A stretch of 64,000 nt of DNA, taken from the NCBI RefSeq assembly GCF_010183535.1, contig NW_026526001.1, positions 248,001 through 312,000 on the forward strand, in the 5' to 3' direction. Under the pieces are notes generated by a model. That model saw only the letters and a program-made list of their open reading frames with translations. It made no database searches and was not told the origin of the DNA. Each line of letters opens with the position of its first letter. The first letter of the stretch is position 1. This document shows, in pieces, positions 1-10,220 of this stretch. Both the position numbers and the translations under genes were made by a program. Source of the stretch: Caenorhabditis remanei (lineage: Eukaryota > Nematoda > Chromadorea > Rhabditida > Rhabditidae).

Positions 1-292
1 ATTGGCTGGCGGTTCTCCGGATTGGTCTATTGAGCGTTTGTACCCACATTTCGGTACCTTGCTCGTTTTTCCAAGTTTCGCCTTCTACGTGAATCTTCCC
101 AGTGATCATAGGACGCTTGCACTCTACTGAGCCTGAATCGGCTACTAAATCATCAGTACCCTCTAGTAAGAACCAAATTTTCCCTTCGACCAACATTGGG
201 ACTAGATCACTAGTGGTGGTGGGTGCTTGAGTCGTGGTGGTAGTAGGTGTGCCTTTTGTCGTTGCTGCTGGTGGTACCGTCCTTGGTTTCAT
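1..292 (-). CDS. Partial hypothetical protein with Thr-rich N-terminus
   Basis: An open frame of 97 codons starts at ATG 292-290 and runs off the left edge without a stop. The first 30 or so residues are rich in Thr, Pro and Ala (runs such as TPTTTTTQAPTTT), like a flexible or O-glycosylated linker. A more ordinary folded-looking segment with Trp, Gly and one Cys follows. Just upstream, positions 293-330 are a run of ACG/ACA codons in the same frame, but a stop lies before them and no upstream ATG is seen, so the ATG at 292 is the best start. The DNA at 341-565 upstream is (GA)-rich and looks like 5' UTR or promoter. I do not recognise the protein, and the rest lies outside the window. Confidence 0.5.
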   Translation of the reverse strand, partial: MKPRTVPPAATTKGTPTTTTTQAPTTTSDLVPMLVEGKIWFLLEGTDDLVADSGSVECKRPMITGKIHVEGETWKNEQGTEMWVQTLNRPIRRTASQ

Positions 293-2304
293 CGTTGTCG
301 TCGTCGTTGTCGTCGTTGTCGTAGACGGAACGTAGGATTATCACGATGAATTTGATGATGATGAGAGAGAAGGAGAGTTGAAGTTTTTCGACACTGATGG
401 ACCAACTAGGTAATGAAGAGAGAGAGAGAGAGATGTTGAGTGAGAGAGAGAGTAAATGAGAGAGTTGAGCAATGGGCTCACAATGATTGAGAGATTTTGA
501 TGTTTTTGATTTGGATTTGGATTGAGAAGTTTTCCTAAACTAATTCTAATTGTGACTAGCCCCAATAAATAATAGAAAAGAAACTAACTTTGACTTCGGG
601 ATTTCCGGTCCTTGAGGTGGCTGTCGGTCGGTTGGCTGAGTGAGCAGTGAGTTTCTGTGAGCTGGGTGTACGTGGGCGTTGATGGCAGGTCAGTGCCAAA
701 AGTTTTAATTCCAAGTTTTCTGGAAATTCATGGATTTGGGTGGTAAGGGTTTGGTAAAGGAGAGGGTGAAATGACCGTTTTCCATAGACTGGTCCCCTTT
801 TCTACTCCTTCCCTTCTACCGTAGTCCGTGGGCGTGGCTTTTAAAATTAAACAAATTTTAAATGCTTTGCCCCCCAGTGCCTCGTTGCTCCTCCAGTATA
901 CAGCAGCTGTCTGCCTGAATGCCAGATGTCGATGGCTGTCGCGTATACAATTGTATACAATTTTCGTATAGCGTCTGACAACTATAAATAAATTATAATC
1001 TGCGCCTCTCCGACCCGCCTGGTGTTTCTCTTCGCTTCCCCCCTTTTCCCGTCATCTGCTATTCACAAATGTTGCACACTCCGGGGAATTACACTCGAAT
1101 TCCTCCTAATTTCGTTTCGCGTCGTTTCGACGTCCTACTGTAGCTTTTGTTCGTGACGATGCATTATTTATGCCCCCGGGCTGCCCTTCTGATCTTTCTA
1201 CCGTAGTCCTTCTTCTTCTTCTAGTCAGCAACATGTCTCCGGGTTCGCAACGCAATTTCGTGCTTGTCTAACCTAGTAGATTCTGACTCTCACAGAACAT
1301 ACTCCTATCTAGAATCTATAATCAAACTGTTTTTATCATAGCTGTCGCGCTTGTGGCGAAAATAAGGGCAGATGAGGTCTGCTAATCATATAGTCTGCCT
1401 AGGATTCATGGATTTCCTTTCTTGGTCAGACCCTTCAAAGAACATGGAGAAAGTAACTATTTTATATTATTCTTCAATTTTTAACATCCATGTTACGTTA
1501 GTGAGCCTGACGGCCGTGACAGGTTATCACTACATGGTATGCGGATCCTTCTAACACTCTAGCGAAATGCTTTTCCTGCGAGTCTGAGTCAAGCCAGGTA
1601 GTAATTTCCTTCCAGGTCTTACAAATTAATGTTTCCGTCATCCCTGTCTAGAGGTCTCCGGGTGCTATCAAGGAGAGTATTATGGTACTTCGGTGAGCAA
1701 TAGCTTTATAAATTTCGAATACTTCGAGGACGGAAATGCATCTCTAACCTTCCCATAACAATTTACTTTATTTCCTTATATAGCATGATAGCACTGTTCT
1801 TTGGTCTAACAATTCTAAGATTCTAGATTTCTATGACCCTTTTGTCACGGTCTGGATTGGTTAAGGATATATTGACCTCACTTTCAGCCTGAGATGTATG
1901 CCATTTTTCCATTCTTAATGACTACTCTCAGTAGATTACAGTAACTCCGAGACTTGGTTAGTTCATTTCGTTTTAACCAACAACGTCTGATTCTTATCTT
2001 CTTACTATATCTAGACGTGTCTCGTGGTGTGAATTTTAACGTTAACGATTGCTATGTTCGATCGTCTCTGAACCGATGGAACTAAGCCCTCCAACAATAC
2101 ACTCCTGTACTGTGATGTTATGGTCTCAATGTTGTTTTCTGACTGGACTTTTCTTGGTAGATTTTGGAATTTTGGGTGGTTGTCTTAGTCACTAGTTAGG
2201 AACTTCTCAATCTTGGTAAAATATTTATTTTATCTACTTCCTAATACTCTTAAATTACCTAATGACCAGTTAACTATGTTAGTATAAGAAACGAGATTTT
2301 CTAT

Positions 2305-2385
2305 GACAGATTTTTAATAGAGAGGTTTAATAGAGAGATTTTAATAAAGAGATTTAATAGAGAGATTTTTACGAGAGATTTTAAA
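2305..2385. repeat. Short degenerate tandem repeat (TTTAATAGAGAGA-like)
   Basis: About five imperfect copies of a 13-16 bp unit resembling TTTAATAGAGAGATT lie head to tail. This is a simple minisatellite; no function can be read from it. Confidence 0.7.
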
Positions 2386-2892
2386 GAATGTATTCCAATA
2401 TACTTCTTTCCCAATATGGTATGATTTTCCAATAAATACACACATAATAACTATATTTCCTGATCTTAAACTGGAGCTACAGAAAGTACTCCTAAGCCAC
2501 TGTTTCAGGATTAAAAGGGAGTTGTGACGATTGATATCGTCCTCATCTAATTCGCATACCTGTGCCTCACCATAGCTGATGGACCTTTCTTGGAATATGT
2601 TTCGAACCATACTCCTAGAAAGTCGATGAGACCTACTTGAACATCCATTTGAACTCTGATAGCGACACGAGTTTCCAGTTGGTGTAGTAAAATATTAGTT
2701 CACAGTAGTATAGTATGAATATTAGTATCTCTTTCAAATCGGAAGAGTTAAGAAAAGATTGGTGGGACCTCTATGTGAAGGGGGATCGCTCCAGAACCCC
2801 TTCTGAATGCTCAACCTTTACCTGATTCCTCGGGCTTATAGAAAGTGGAGTAGTGTTGATTATATGTGTATGAATATATGGGTTTATGTGGA

Positions 2893-3012
2893 GATATATA
2901 AGCGAGTAATATAAGTGAGTAATAAGGAGTGAGTAATAATAAGAGTAATAATGAAGTGAGTAATAAAGAATATAAGTGAGTAATAAAGATGAATAAAGGG
3001 TGAGTAATATAT
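2893..3012. repeat. GTGAGTAATAA minisatellite
   Basis: Around nine imperfect copies of GTGAGTAATAA or GAGTAATAATA follow each other. On the minus strand this gives Tyr/Leu/Ile-rich chance reading frames, which I treat as spurious. Confidence 0.75.
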
Positions 3013-3366
3013 ATAGGGGCCTAAGGGTCCTAGTGAGACCCAGTCCTGCTGAGTTACAGTAGGAAGGGGACTCACCCCAAACTAGGTGACGTGCTTGGGC
3101 TAGGATCCAGCTAGACTGAATGAAGAGAGGCGACGCCCTTCCCTTGGTGAAAAGGGGCGGAGCCAGTCTTCTCCGACTCTTCCTTTTTGTGTTGAGACGC
3201 ATAGAAAAGAGAGGATAGAGAAAAGGGGGAAGACAGACATAGTCTGGGTTCTACCCTTTCACAATAACAAGAAAATATTTCAAAATAATAATAAATTGGC
3301 TCTAAAGGAGCATTCACAAGATAATTAATAAAAATGGCAAGAATAAGTTGGCAGAGAAGGCATTGG

Positions 3367-3418
3367 AATCATTCGTTTGCTACCGTGGGAACTTAGGTCC
3401 GGTAGCAAACGAATGATT
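3367..3418. repeat. Perfect 19-bp inverted repeat (hairpin)
   Basis: Positions 3367-3385 are the exact reverse complement of 3400-3418, with a 14-nt loop at 3386-3399. The stem contains TTCGTTTGCTACCG. The left arm and the DNA before it (about 3332-3374) are partly repeated at about 3472-3517, where GGAATCATTCG recurs without the matching right arm. It could be a small fold-back insertion or a structured transcript; the sequence does not decide which. Confidence 0.8.
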
Positions 3419-3650
3419 AAAATTATAACACAGAGCAAAATATTTTAAAAAAATAAAATAATGGTAAGAAAGGGCAAGAAGGAGTCGGCAGCAAGAAAAG
3501 GCAGTGGAATCATTCGATTATAGATGTTAATGAGGTCAGAAGACAAAAAGAGAAAACAAAAAAAGTATGAGATAAGGATAAGATTCAAAAAAAATGAAGA
3601 AGATGGATGTATAAAATATAGTAAAACAAGGGTGCAAACAATTTGCTTGT

Positions 3651-4242
3651 TTAGATGAGTTGACGCTCCCGCTGGTAGACATCATCTTGTGTCTCATGGC
3701 GATAGTCCCTGATGAGCTGACTGCCGAGAACCTAAAAATCCAAGTTTCAAATGAAAAACAAAAAAACATGTTTTGAAACTTACTTGATTAGCCGTCCATC
3801 TCTCTTCCGCATTTTTTCTGATGAGCATTTGTGTCAGAGCGCGGATACTCAGGTTCATCGTTACCGGTGGATTATATTTGCATTTCGAGACCATGTAGTC
3901 AGATACGTGTCCAGTCGGTAGCTGGAATGGCAGTTTCCCTTGAGTACATTGATGGATGACAATTCCAAGCGAATAACAATCGAGGGCTGTGGTCTGTTTC
4001 GAGCGAGTGATCACTTCTGGCGCCATGTATCCTTGCGTTCCGCAAAACGTTCCGTGCCTGAAAATCAAGAAAATTTCAAAAATCACATTGATGATTCCCT
4101 CACCTTTCGTCGGTAGCACTTCCGAAATCCGTCACTTTGTACACTCCTTCTAAGTTGTGTAAAATATTTTGGGGCTTGAGATCACGATGGATAATGCACC
4201 GTTTGTGGCAATAAAAGACCATCGTGTGTGAGAATTGCATTT
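3651..4242 (-). pseudogene. C-lobe fragment of a Ser/Thr protein kinase (IKK/TBK1-like?)
   Basis: Three exons can be joined on the minus strand: about 4242-4104, 4057-3784 and 3731-3651 (stop TAA 3653-3651), with introns of 46 and 52 bp. They encode the catalytic loop HRDLKPQN, the DFG motif (TDFGSA), an activation segment ending in APE (CGTQGYMAPE) and the helical lobe. This is the C-terminal half of a eukaryotic protein kinase. The N-lobe (glycine loop, VAIK lysine, alphaC glutamate) is missing: upstream DNA to 4408 has no such exon, and at 4409 an LTR begins. The spacing around HRDLKPQN and DFG recalls IKK-related kinases, but that assignment is weak. Either the retroelement cut the gene or the fragment was moved here; a far-upstream exon beyond the element is possible but I see none before 10 kb. 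Confidence 0.8.
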
Positions 4243-4408
4243 CCCGTTTTCATCGTTTGTTTTCTAAGTTATCTTATGTATCTTTTGTCAATTACTCTAA
4301 TAGTATTCTGTACTTCCCTACTACTTTGAGAGTACACAACTGAACACGGGGACTTTCGGCACAACAGTTTATTTTGACATAATAATTTTTAAAAAGTCTT
4401 TGTCCGCC

Positions 4409-4601
4409 TGTTGCAACCCACGTTGCATAATTATTACGTGAAAACCTCTCCTAGGTTTTCACCATCTTATTATTCTATTGCCCCACTGACCTTCCATGAA
4501 AGGTCAGATCTTATCAATGTGAGGCTCAACCCTCTGTCTTACTTCAGTTCGAGTTACTCTTCTTGTCGTGAATAAACAAGTTCGCTACTTCGTCTATTAC
4601 A
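4409..4601 (+). repeat. LTR of the Ty3/Gypsy element (193 bp), plus orientation
   Basis: The LTR starts TGTTGCAACC and ends TATTACA, the usual TG...CA borders. The leader and the gag ATG (4622) follow directly. An AATAAA occurs near its 3' end. The other copy at 5977-6169 has the same length and is almost identical in reverse complement, so both probably derive from one element. Confidence 0.85.
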
Positions 4602-4621
4602 CCCCACCCCCGAAGACAGCA

Positions 4622-5935
4622 ATGGCAGACAGCCCGACTCAACATGGCGATCAGGACACTCAAGCAGCAATTCTGAAACTCACGGAGCAGGTCATGAATC
4701 TAATGACGATCTTCACACAAAATCAAACCCCACCGGCCGCTGCCTCAAGCACGACAGTTGCTTCTACTTTCGATTCGAGCAAACTAATGGACACAATAAG
4801 TAGCAGAATTCCTATGTTCACGTATGTCCCTGAGGAAGAGAAGACGTTTGAAGTATGGTTCAGTAGATACGAAGAAATAGTCACTAAGGATGGAGCACAA
4901 CTTGCGGACGATACCAAAACCAGAGTCATTCTAGCTAAGTTAAGTCCAACCGATTATGCCCACTACACTAATCGTATTCTTCCAAAGGTACCCAATGAGC
5001 TGAGTTTTAATGAAACGATTGGTGTGCTAAAAACAACATTCAAATCGACGACGTCAGTGTTTCGGAAGAGACAAGAATTTCTGAGAAGTGAATACAGTGG
5101 TGGATCGCTTGAAGAATATACTGGAAGCATTCTACGTGGATATACTTCGTCTGAATTCAAAAAAATGTCCGATGATCAACTGTGCTGCTTGATCTGGATC
5201 AATGGAATGAAGGACAGCAGCTACCAAGACATCAGAACAAGAGCATTGCAAGTTTTAGAGCAAAAACCGAGAATCACATTGTTGGAGATGGAAGCGGAAG
5301 TGAAGAGAGTTTTGGATATTAGAGCAGATTCAAAAGCAGTGGCACCCAGCAACCAAAGCCCGGAAGTTCAAGCCGTCCAAAAGAAGCCACAAAATCAACA
5401 CAATCAAAACAAAACGGAGAAGCAACCGCCGTCTCCATGCTACCGATGTGGCGGAAATCACTGGTCAAAGGACTGTAAGTACCAAACGGCAACGTGCAGG
5501 ACCTGTAATAAAACCGGACACATAGCAAAGAGTTGTAGATCAAAACCGAGAGACCATCCAAAAGTTAATCATAAGGTGAAGACCGTTTTCGTTGGGGTGG
5601 CTGCTACTCATGGATCAACTCGCATATACAAATCGGTGACTATCAATGGCAAACCAATAAAAATGTTACTGGATACTGGTGCGGACGTTACTCTCGTGAA
5701 CTTGGCTGACTGGAAACGTCTCGGACGACCGAAGTTGGAACCACCGTCAATTCGAGTGCGAGCAGCCAACAATCAAGTCATCACCGTGAAAGGATCATTT
5801 AACTGCAACTTCGAGTTAAACGGAGTCAGAGCCACTGGTACCGCCCATGTCACCGAAACGAATACATTACTGGGAATAGATTGGGTTGCTCAAGACCAAA
5901 CGTTCTGGAAGTTATTACATGATGCACCAACAATG
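4622..5935 (+). CDS. gag-PR: Gag with two zinc knuckles, fused to aspartic protease; 3' end broken
   Basis: The start is ATG 4622, right after the LTR and leader; an upstream in-frame GTG at 4568 lies inside the LTR. The first 250 residues or so are a helical capsid-like region. Two CCHC knuckles follow at 5438-5476 (CYRCGGNHWSKDC) and 5495-5536 (CRTCNKTGHIAKSC), for RNA packaging. Then comes a retropepsin-like domain with the catalytic LLDTGADVTLV (Asp codon 5672-5674) and the second conserved motif LLGIDWV near 5869. At about 5935 the frame runs into an inverted copy of the leader and LTR, and the remaining 33 codons to the stop at 6034 are read from that inverted DNA. The RT that should follow is absent here and lies on the opposite strand. 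The gene is structurally truncated though otherwise open. Confidence 0.88.
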
Positions 5936-5976
5936 TTGAGTCGGGCTGTCTGCCATTGCTGTCTTCGGGGGTGGGG

Positions 5977-6169
5977 TGTAATAGACGAAGTAGCGAACTT
6001 GTTTATTCACGACAAGAAGAGTAACTCGAACTGAAGTAAGACAGAGGGTTGAGCCTCACATTGATAAGATCTGACCTTTCATGGAAGGTCAGTGGGGCAA
6101 TAGAATAATAAGATGGTGAAAACCTAGGAGAGGTTTTCACGTAATAATTATGCAACGTGGGTTGCAACA
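5977..6169 (-). repeat. LTR of the Ty3/Gypsy element (193 bp), minus orientation
   Basis: Read on the minus strand it starts TGTTGCAACC at 6169 and ends TATTACA at 5977. The purine-rich tract AAACAAAGGGAGA just before it (minus strand, 6182-6170) fits a polypurine tract, so this is the 3' LTR of the minus-strand pol block. It is also followed (5976-5936) by a leader and gag start, as if another element began there. Confidence 0.85.
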
Positions 6170-6222
6170 TCTCCCTTTGTTTAGAGAGATGAATAAGGTA
6201 AGAATGAGCACATAATGAAGTT

Positions 6223-8990
6223 CTATCTACGATATGACTTCTTCTTTGGATCCATGCATAGTCGTTTCGGCGGATGGACATTTCGACTGGATCTTCGTAG
6301 TGGTGGTGGACTCGGACTGGCTGGTTGACTTGGAACGATGGGATTGGTTGGTAACGGAGGTGTGGTTGACGATGGAGGCGTCACAGGTTCGGTTATTGGC
6401 TCTTGGGTGAATCGAATTGGCATTTCGAGAAGGTCAGCGGCTTCTTGACATGCAGTTGCGGAGCTTCGGGTTCGGAGTTGATTGGCATGTCGTCTCCACG
6501 TTTTGTCATCGGCACGAACATCATATATTGTTCCGCCCAGTTTCCGAATGATGATACCTGGAATCCAAGTAGCTTTCGGAGATCTATAGTCTTTGACGTA
6601 AACCTTTTGGTTGACGACAAAGTGACGAGGCCTGGCTCCGTGTTGGTTGTTGAACTGCTCTTCCATCTTACGGTTCCGATCACCAACATTCGGGTCCATA
6701 GGGAGCAGTAAATCGAGTTCTGTTCGGAGTTTGCGGTTGAGGAAGTTCTCGGCTGGTGACAATCCGTTTGGGCTGGCTGCACATGGAGTAGCTCGATAAG
6801 TCTGTAGAAATGTGGTCACGGCAGAGTCAGAGTTCCCTTCCCCTCTTAACTTTTGTAGTGCCCTTTTCAGGGTGTCAACGAATCGTTCCGCTTGCCCATT
6901 TGATTGCGGATGAAATGGCGGTGAGCGGACGTGGGTGATGCCATTAAGCTTGCAGAACTGTTCCAGCTGTTTCGAACTAAATTGGGAGCCATTGTCGGTT
7001 ACCAGAATCTCAGGATTGCCGAATTGAGCGAATACTTGTCGAAAGACGTGAATGGTTGCGCTTGTGGTGATTGACTTCGTGGCGTAGACCTCCGGCCATT
7101 TCGAGTAAGAATCTACAATCACGAGATAGTAGATACCTTGTAGTGGTCCACAGTAGTCGGCATGTACGCGATTCCACGGCTTGGTTGAACACGGCCACGA
7201 GTGTAGGACGTTCTTTACTGGATTCTTTGCAGCTCCGGCACAAGGGTCGCAGCATTTAACGAGATTCTCAATATCCTTATCCATCGCCGGCCAATAAACG
7301 TAACTTCTAGCCAGTTTCTTCATTCGGACGATTCCAGGGTGACCGCGATGTAACATGTGGAGAACTTTAGTTTTTAGAGAAGTTGGTAGCACTATTCTCT
7401 CACCTATCATAACACATTCTTGCACTATGGATAACTCAGTTTGACGCTGTTGGAACAACCATATTGGCGCGGCTTTGTCCAGTACCGGCCATTTTCCACT
7501 CCGGATGCATTCCATAACTTTCATGAGCAACTTGTCACGATGAGTTTCACTCCGAATGATATCCACAGTAACCGGCAATTGATCACAAACACGATCCAGA
7601 CTGCAAATTATGTCACCTTCTATGTGGGCAATAACAACCTCTTCAGTCTCTTCTCTTTGCTGCATCTGGTCAGATATCAATCGAGATAACGCGTCCACTT
7701 GTCCGAAGTCCTTAGTATTAATGTATTCAATTGAGAAATTATAATTCATCAGTATGGTAGCCCAGCGTTGAAGTCTATTTGCGGTGTAAATCGGCACTCC
7801 TTTCTTCTCCCCAAAGATCGATAATAGTGGTTTATGATCAGTTCTGAGAGTGAACCGACGGCCATGTACAAACTTGTGGAACTTGGTGACAGCGGTGACT
7901 AGGCCAAATGCCTCTTTTTCGATTTGGCTGTAATTACGTTGGGCTTTATTCAGTGCCTTACTCACGTGGTATATGGCTTTTTCTTTTCCATCTGGAAATC
8001 GGTGTGATATGGTGGCTCCGATTCCGTACTGCGAAGCATCGGCGGCCACAATGATTGGAAGTTTCGGATTGTAGTGGGTCAACAACAGATCTGATTGTAG
8101 CATTTCCTTGACCTGGTCGAACGCATGCTGACATTCCGTATCCCATTTGAATTCCACATCCTTATTGGTGAGCTTATCCAATGGTGGTCTGAGTCGGTGT
8201 AGGTCTCTTACGAAGGTGCCATAAAATTGTATCAGTCCGAGAAATGACCTGACTTCAATAGCATTCTTGGGAGCCGGCATTGCTTTGATGTCTGCAATTT
8301 TCTGTGGATCCGGCTTTCGTCCTTGTTCATTTATCACGAATCCGAGGAATTGTATCTCCGGCATGAGGAATGAACACTTCTCCAGTCGCATTCGGAATCC
8401 AAACGAGGCAATCCGTTCAATAACCTTCTTTACACGTTGATTGTGCTCTTCTATGGAGCAGCCAGTTACGATAATGTCATCCAAGTAGCAGGATACACCA
8501 TCTAATCCCGCAAGCATTGTATCCATCACTTGCTGAAATATCCCGGGAGCAGCTTTCACTCCGAATGGCAGTCTATTGTAGTGGAAGAGGCCTTTGTGCG
8601 TGTTGATAACGAGAAGTTTCTTAGAATCATCATCCACCTCAATCTGTAAATATGCATCGGCAAGATCAATCTGCGAAAAGAACTTCCCACCATTTAGTTT
8701 GGCAAATATGTCGTCCGCAGTCGGGAGAGGGTGTTGATGAGCTTCGATAGCGTCGTTGAGTCCTGTGGAGAAATCTGAGCATAAACGTATCGATCCATTC
8801 TTCTTAGTGACAGCTACAACTGGTGCTGCCCAATCCGAATGATCCAAAGATTTCAAAACTCCAGTTGCTTCAAGACGGTCAATTTCATTGGATAGTGCTT
8901 CAAGGGATGCATATGGCACCGGACGCGATTTCCGGAATACTGGTTGTGCATTGGGGTTTCCCCGCGTGAGTTCGAATCTCATCCTGATCG
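6223..8990 (-). CDS. pol: Pol: reverse transcriptase, RNase H and integrase of a Ty3/Gypsy element
   Basis: One uninterrupted minus-strand frame of about 920 codons. In order: RT with the LPFG region and the catalytic YLDD (8487-8476); RNase H with AADASQYGIGA, an EKEAFGLV glutamate and TDHKPL; integrase with an HHCC zinc finger (HRGHPG...CDPC), then D (HADYCGPL), D (TDNGSQF) and E (HPQSNGQAERF), followed by a basic tail ending near the stop at 6223. These domains copy the RNA into DNA and insert it. No stop or frameshift interrupts them. The 5' end is abnormal: at about 8990 RT is joined directly to the first dozen codons of gag, with capsid, knuckles and protease deleted. A further upstream frame to 9087 is read from a duplicated RT fragment. 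Confidence 0.93.
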
Positions 8991-9037
8991 CCATGTTGAG
9001 TCGGGCTGTCTGCCATTGCTGTCTTTCGGGGGTGGGG

Positions 9038-9217
9038 TGCTTTGATGTCTGCAATTTTCTGTGGATCCGGCTTTCGTCCTTGTTCATTTATCACGAATCC
9101 GAGGAATTGTATCTCCGGCATGAGGAATGAACACTTCTCCAGTCGCATTCGGAATCCAAACGAGGCAATCCGTTCAATAACCTTCTTTACACGTTGATTG
9201 TGCTCTTCTATGGAGCA
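9038..9217 (-). repeat. Duplicated 180-bp RT segment at the element border
   Basis: The segment 9038-9217 repeats 8281-8460 (offset 757 bp) with no difference I can see. It is joined to the leader at about 9038 through the shared bases TG, and stops at 9217 where unrelated gene sequence begins. It is part of the same rearrangement that inverted the retroelement. Confidence 0.85.
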
Positions 9218-9659
9218 ACTTTGTTTCTTTCACTTTCTGAAAATAAAAATAAAAATAAGATGTCTGTGAGTCATACTGTGTCAGTGTTTTACCTCTTGTC
9301 GTATCAGCTTCACTTCTCTTCATTCCAAATCGTCTCTCAACATTTTTCTTTGCATCCTTGTAAACTGCCGACTGTCCAGCATTCTTCATCGCGGCGAGGT
9401 ACAATCAGTGATACTCCCGAGTACCTGGCAGCAGTGAAGCGGGGATTTGAATTTTCCCAGCTGCCCTCATCCGCTTAGTTCGGTACTTCCGGAGCTCTCC
9501 TTCGCTCTGGTAGTCTGGCGTTGGCTCGATGATTGGAACTGTGTCAGGAATGTCAGATCCTCCTGACCAGTTCATCGAGTTGCTTGGATCCAGAGGAAAA
9601 ACTAAAAAGGATATTGGTATATTTTAAACGGGTTCATCCCACAACTAACCTGTCACCAT
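9218..9659 (-). pseudogene. Broken gene of unknown function, cut by the retroelement
   Basis: On the minus strand a start ATG (9659-9657) lies in a 10-nt first exon, joined across an intron (9649-9602) to an exon 9601-9293 and, after a second intron (9292-9237, T-rich), to 9236-9218. The frame is continuous and codon-like (for example AGQSAVYKDAKKNVERRF) except for one in-frame TGA at 9407-9405. Beyond 9218 the reading enters retroelement DNA. The predicted product is polar and Lys/Arg-rich near the break; I do not recognise it. A single CGA-to-TGA change plus 3' truncation would explain the state, so I call it a pseudogene, though a short 69-residue product ending at the TGA is possible. Confidence 0.5.
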
Positions 9660-9770
9660 AACAAAAAAAACAATTAAAACTCAAAAAAAATCATAGAATA
9701 TACATAATAGGGGCGAATCGCATACTGGCAGCGATTCTCAGAGACGTATGAATTGCCTCTCGGTCGTTTC

Positions 9771-9779
9771 CTTTTTATA
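9771..9779 (-). promoter_or_regulatory. TATA-box-like promoter for the 9659 gene
   Basis: On the minus strand the sequence CAGTATAAAAAGG lies about 115 bp upstream of the predicted ATG at 9659. Its position and orientation suit a core promoter for that broken gene. There is no other direct support. Confidence 0.4.
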
Positions 9780-10220
9780 CTGTTCCCAAGCTCCGCCCTC
9801 TTCTGTTCCCAAGTTCCTCCTCCTTCTACTGTTCTCTCGTTCTCTCTCGTCTATCTGCGTCTTCTTTCTCTACCATTGTCTCTAGTCTAGTTTACTTTCC
9901 AGGTGCACATCAGCCAAACAGATTTGTGTTAACAATTTCACTGTGACCTCATAACACTTCATGGCACTGTGTCACTGTGTACCCTTTATTCGACCTTCAT
10001 TATTATGTTTAAGTATTCACCGGGCTCTATCTCTGCACTCTCTCATTCTCTCTCTTTTATGAATGGCTCACTTTGTGATCAACAGCTAGAATACGTGTCC
10101 CTCTGCGACAAAGGACTTTTGTGAAATCACAAAAAGACGCATGACTCACAAATACATGGGCTTGGTCACATTCTATGAGAGCGCACAAGAAAAACATTGG
10201 TTTATTCATTACCAGTTTAA
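9780..10220. other. Unique spacer between broken gene and satellite
   Basis: Pyrimidine-rich, non-coding DNA with no repeat or gene I can support. It ends abruptly at the first satellite unit. Confidence 0.5.

Larger units (their letters stand above)
566..3300. other. Long stretch without a convincing gene
   Basis: Both strands carry only short open frames with no splice-compatible continuation and no recognisable domain. The stretch holds pyrimidine tracts, two short tandem-repeat patches (listed separately) and AT-rich DNA. I see no RNA gene in it. Confidence 0.5.
4409..9217. mobile_element. Rearranged Ty3/Gypsy LTR retrotransposon (mosaic of inverted parts)
   Basis: The block contains all coding parts of a Ty3/Gypsy element, but not in one direction. 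Gag and protease are on + (4622-5935); RT, RNase H and integrase are on - (about 8990-6223). LTR copies at 4409-4601 and 5977-6169 are reverse complements. Each is followed in its sense direction by the same leader (CCCCACCCCCGAAGACAGCA) and the gag start. A third leader plus gag start lies on - at about 9037-8992, fused straight to RT, and 9038-9217 repeats RT segment 8281-8460. The simplest reading is at least two copies or fragments joined by inversion and deletion at short homologies. The double zinc knuckle and the absence of env suggest a Mag-like lineage (inference). Confidence 0.85.

Noticed and set aside
2771..3317. Overlapping Tyr/Leu/His-rich minus-strand frames
   Set aside because: They are produced by the GTGAGTAATAA minisatellite and shift frame freely between copies.
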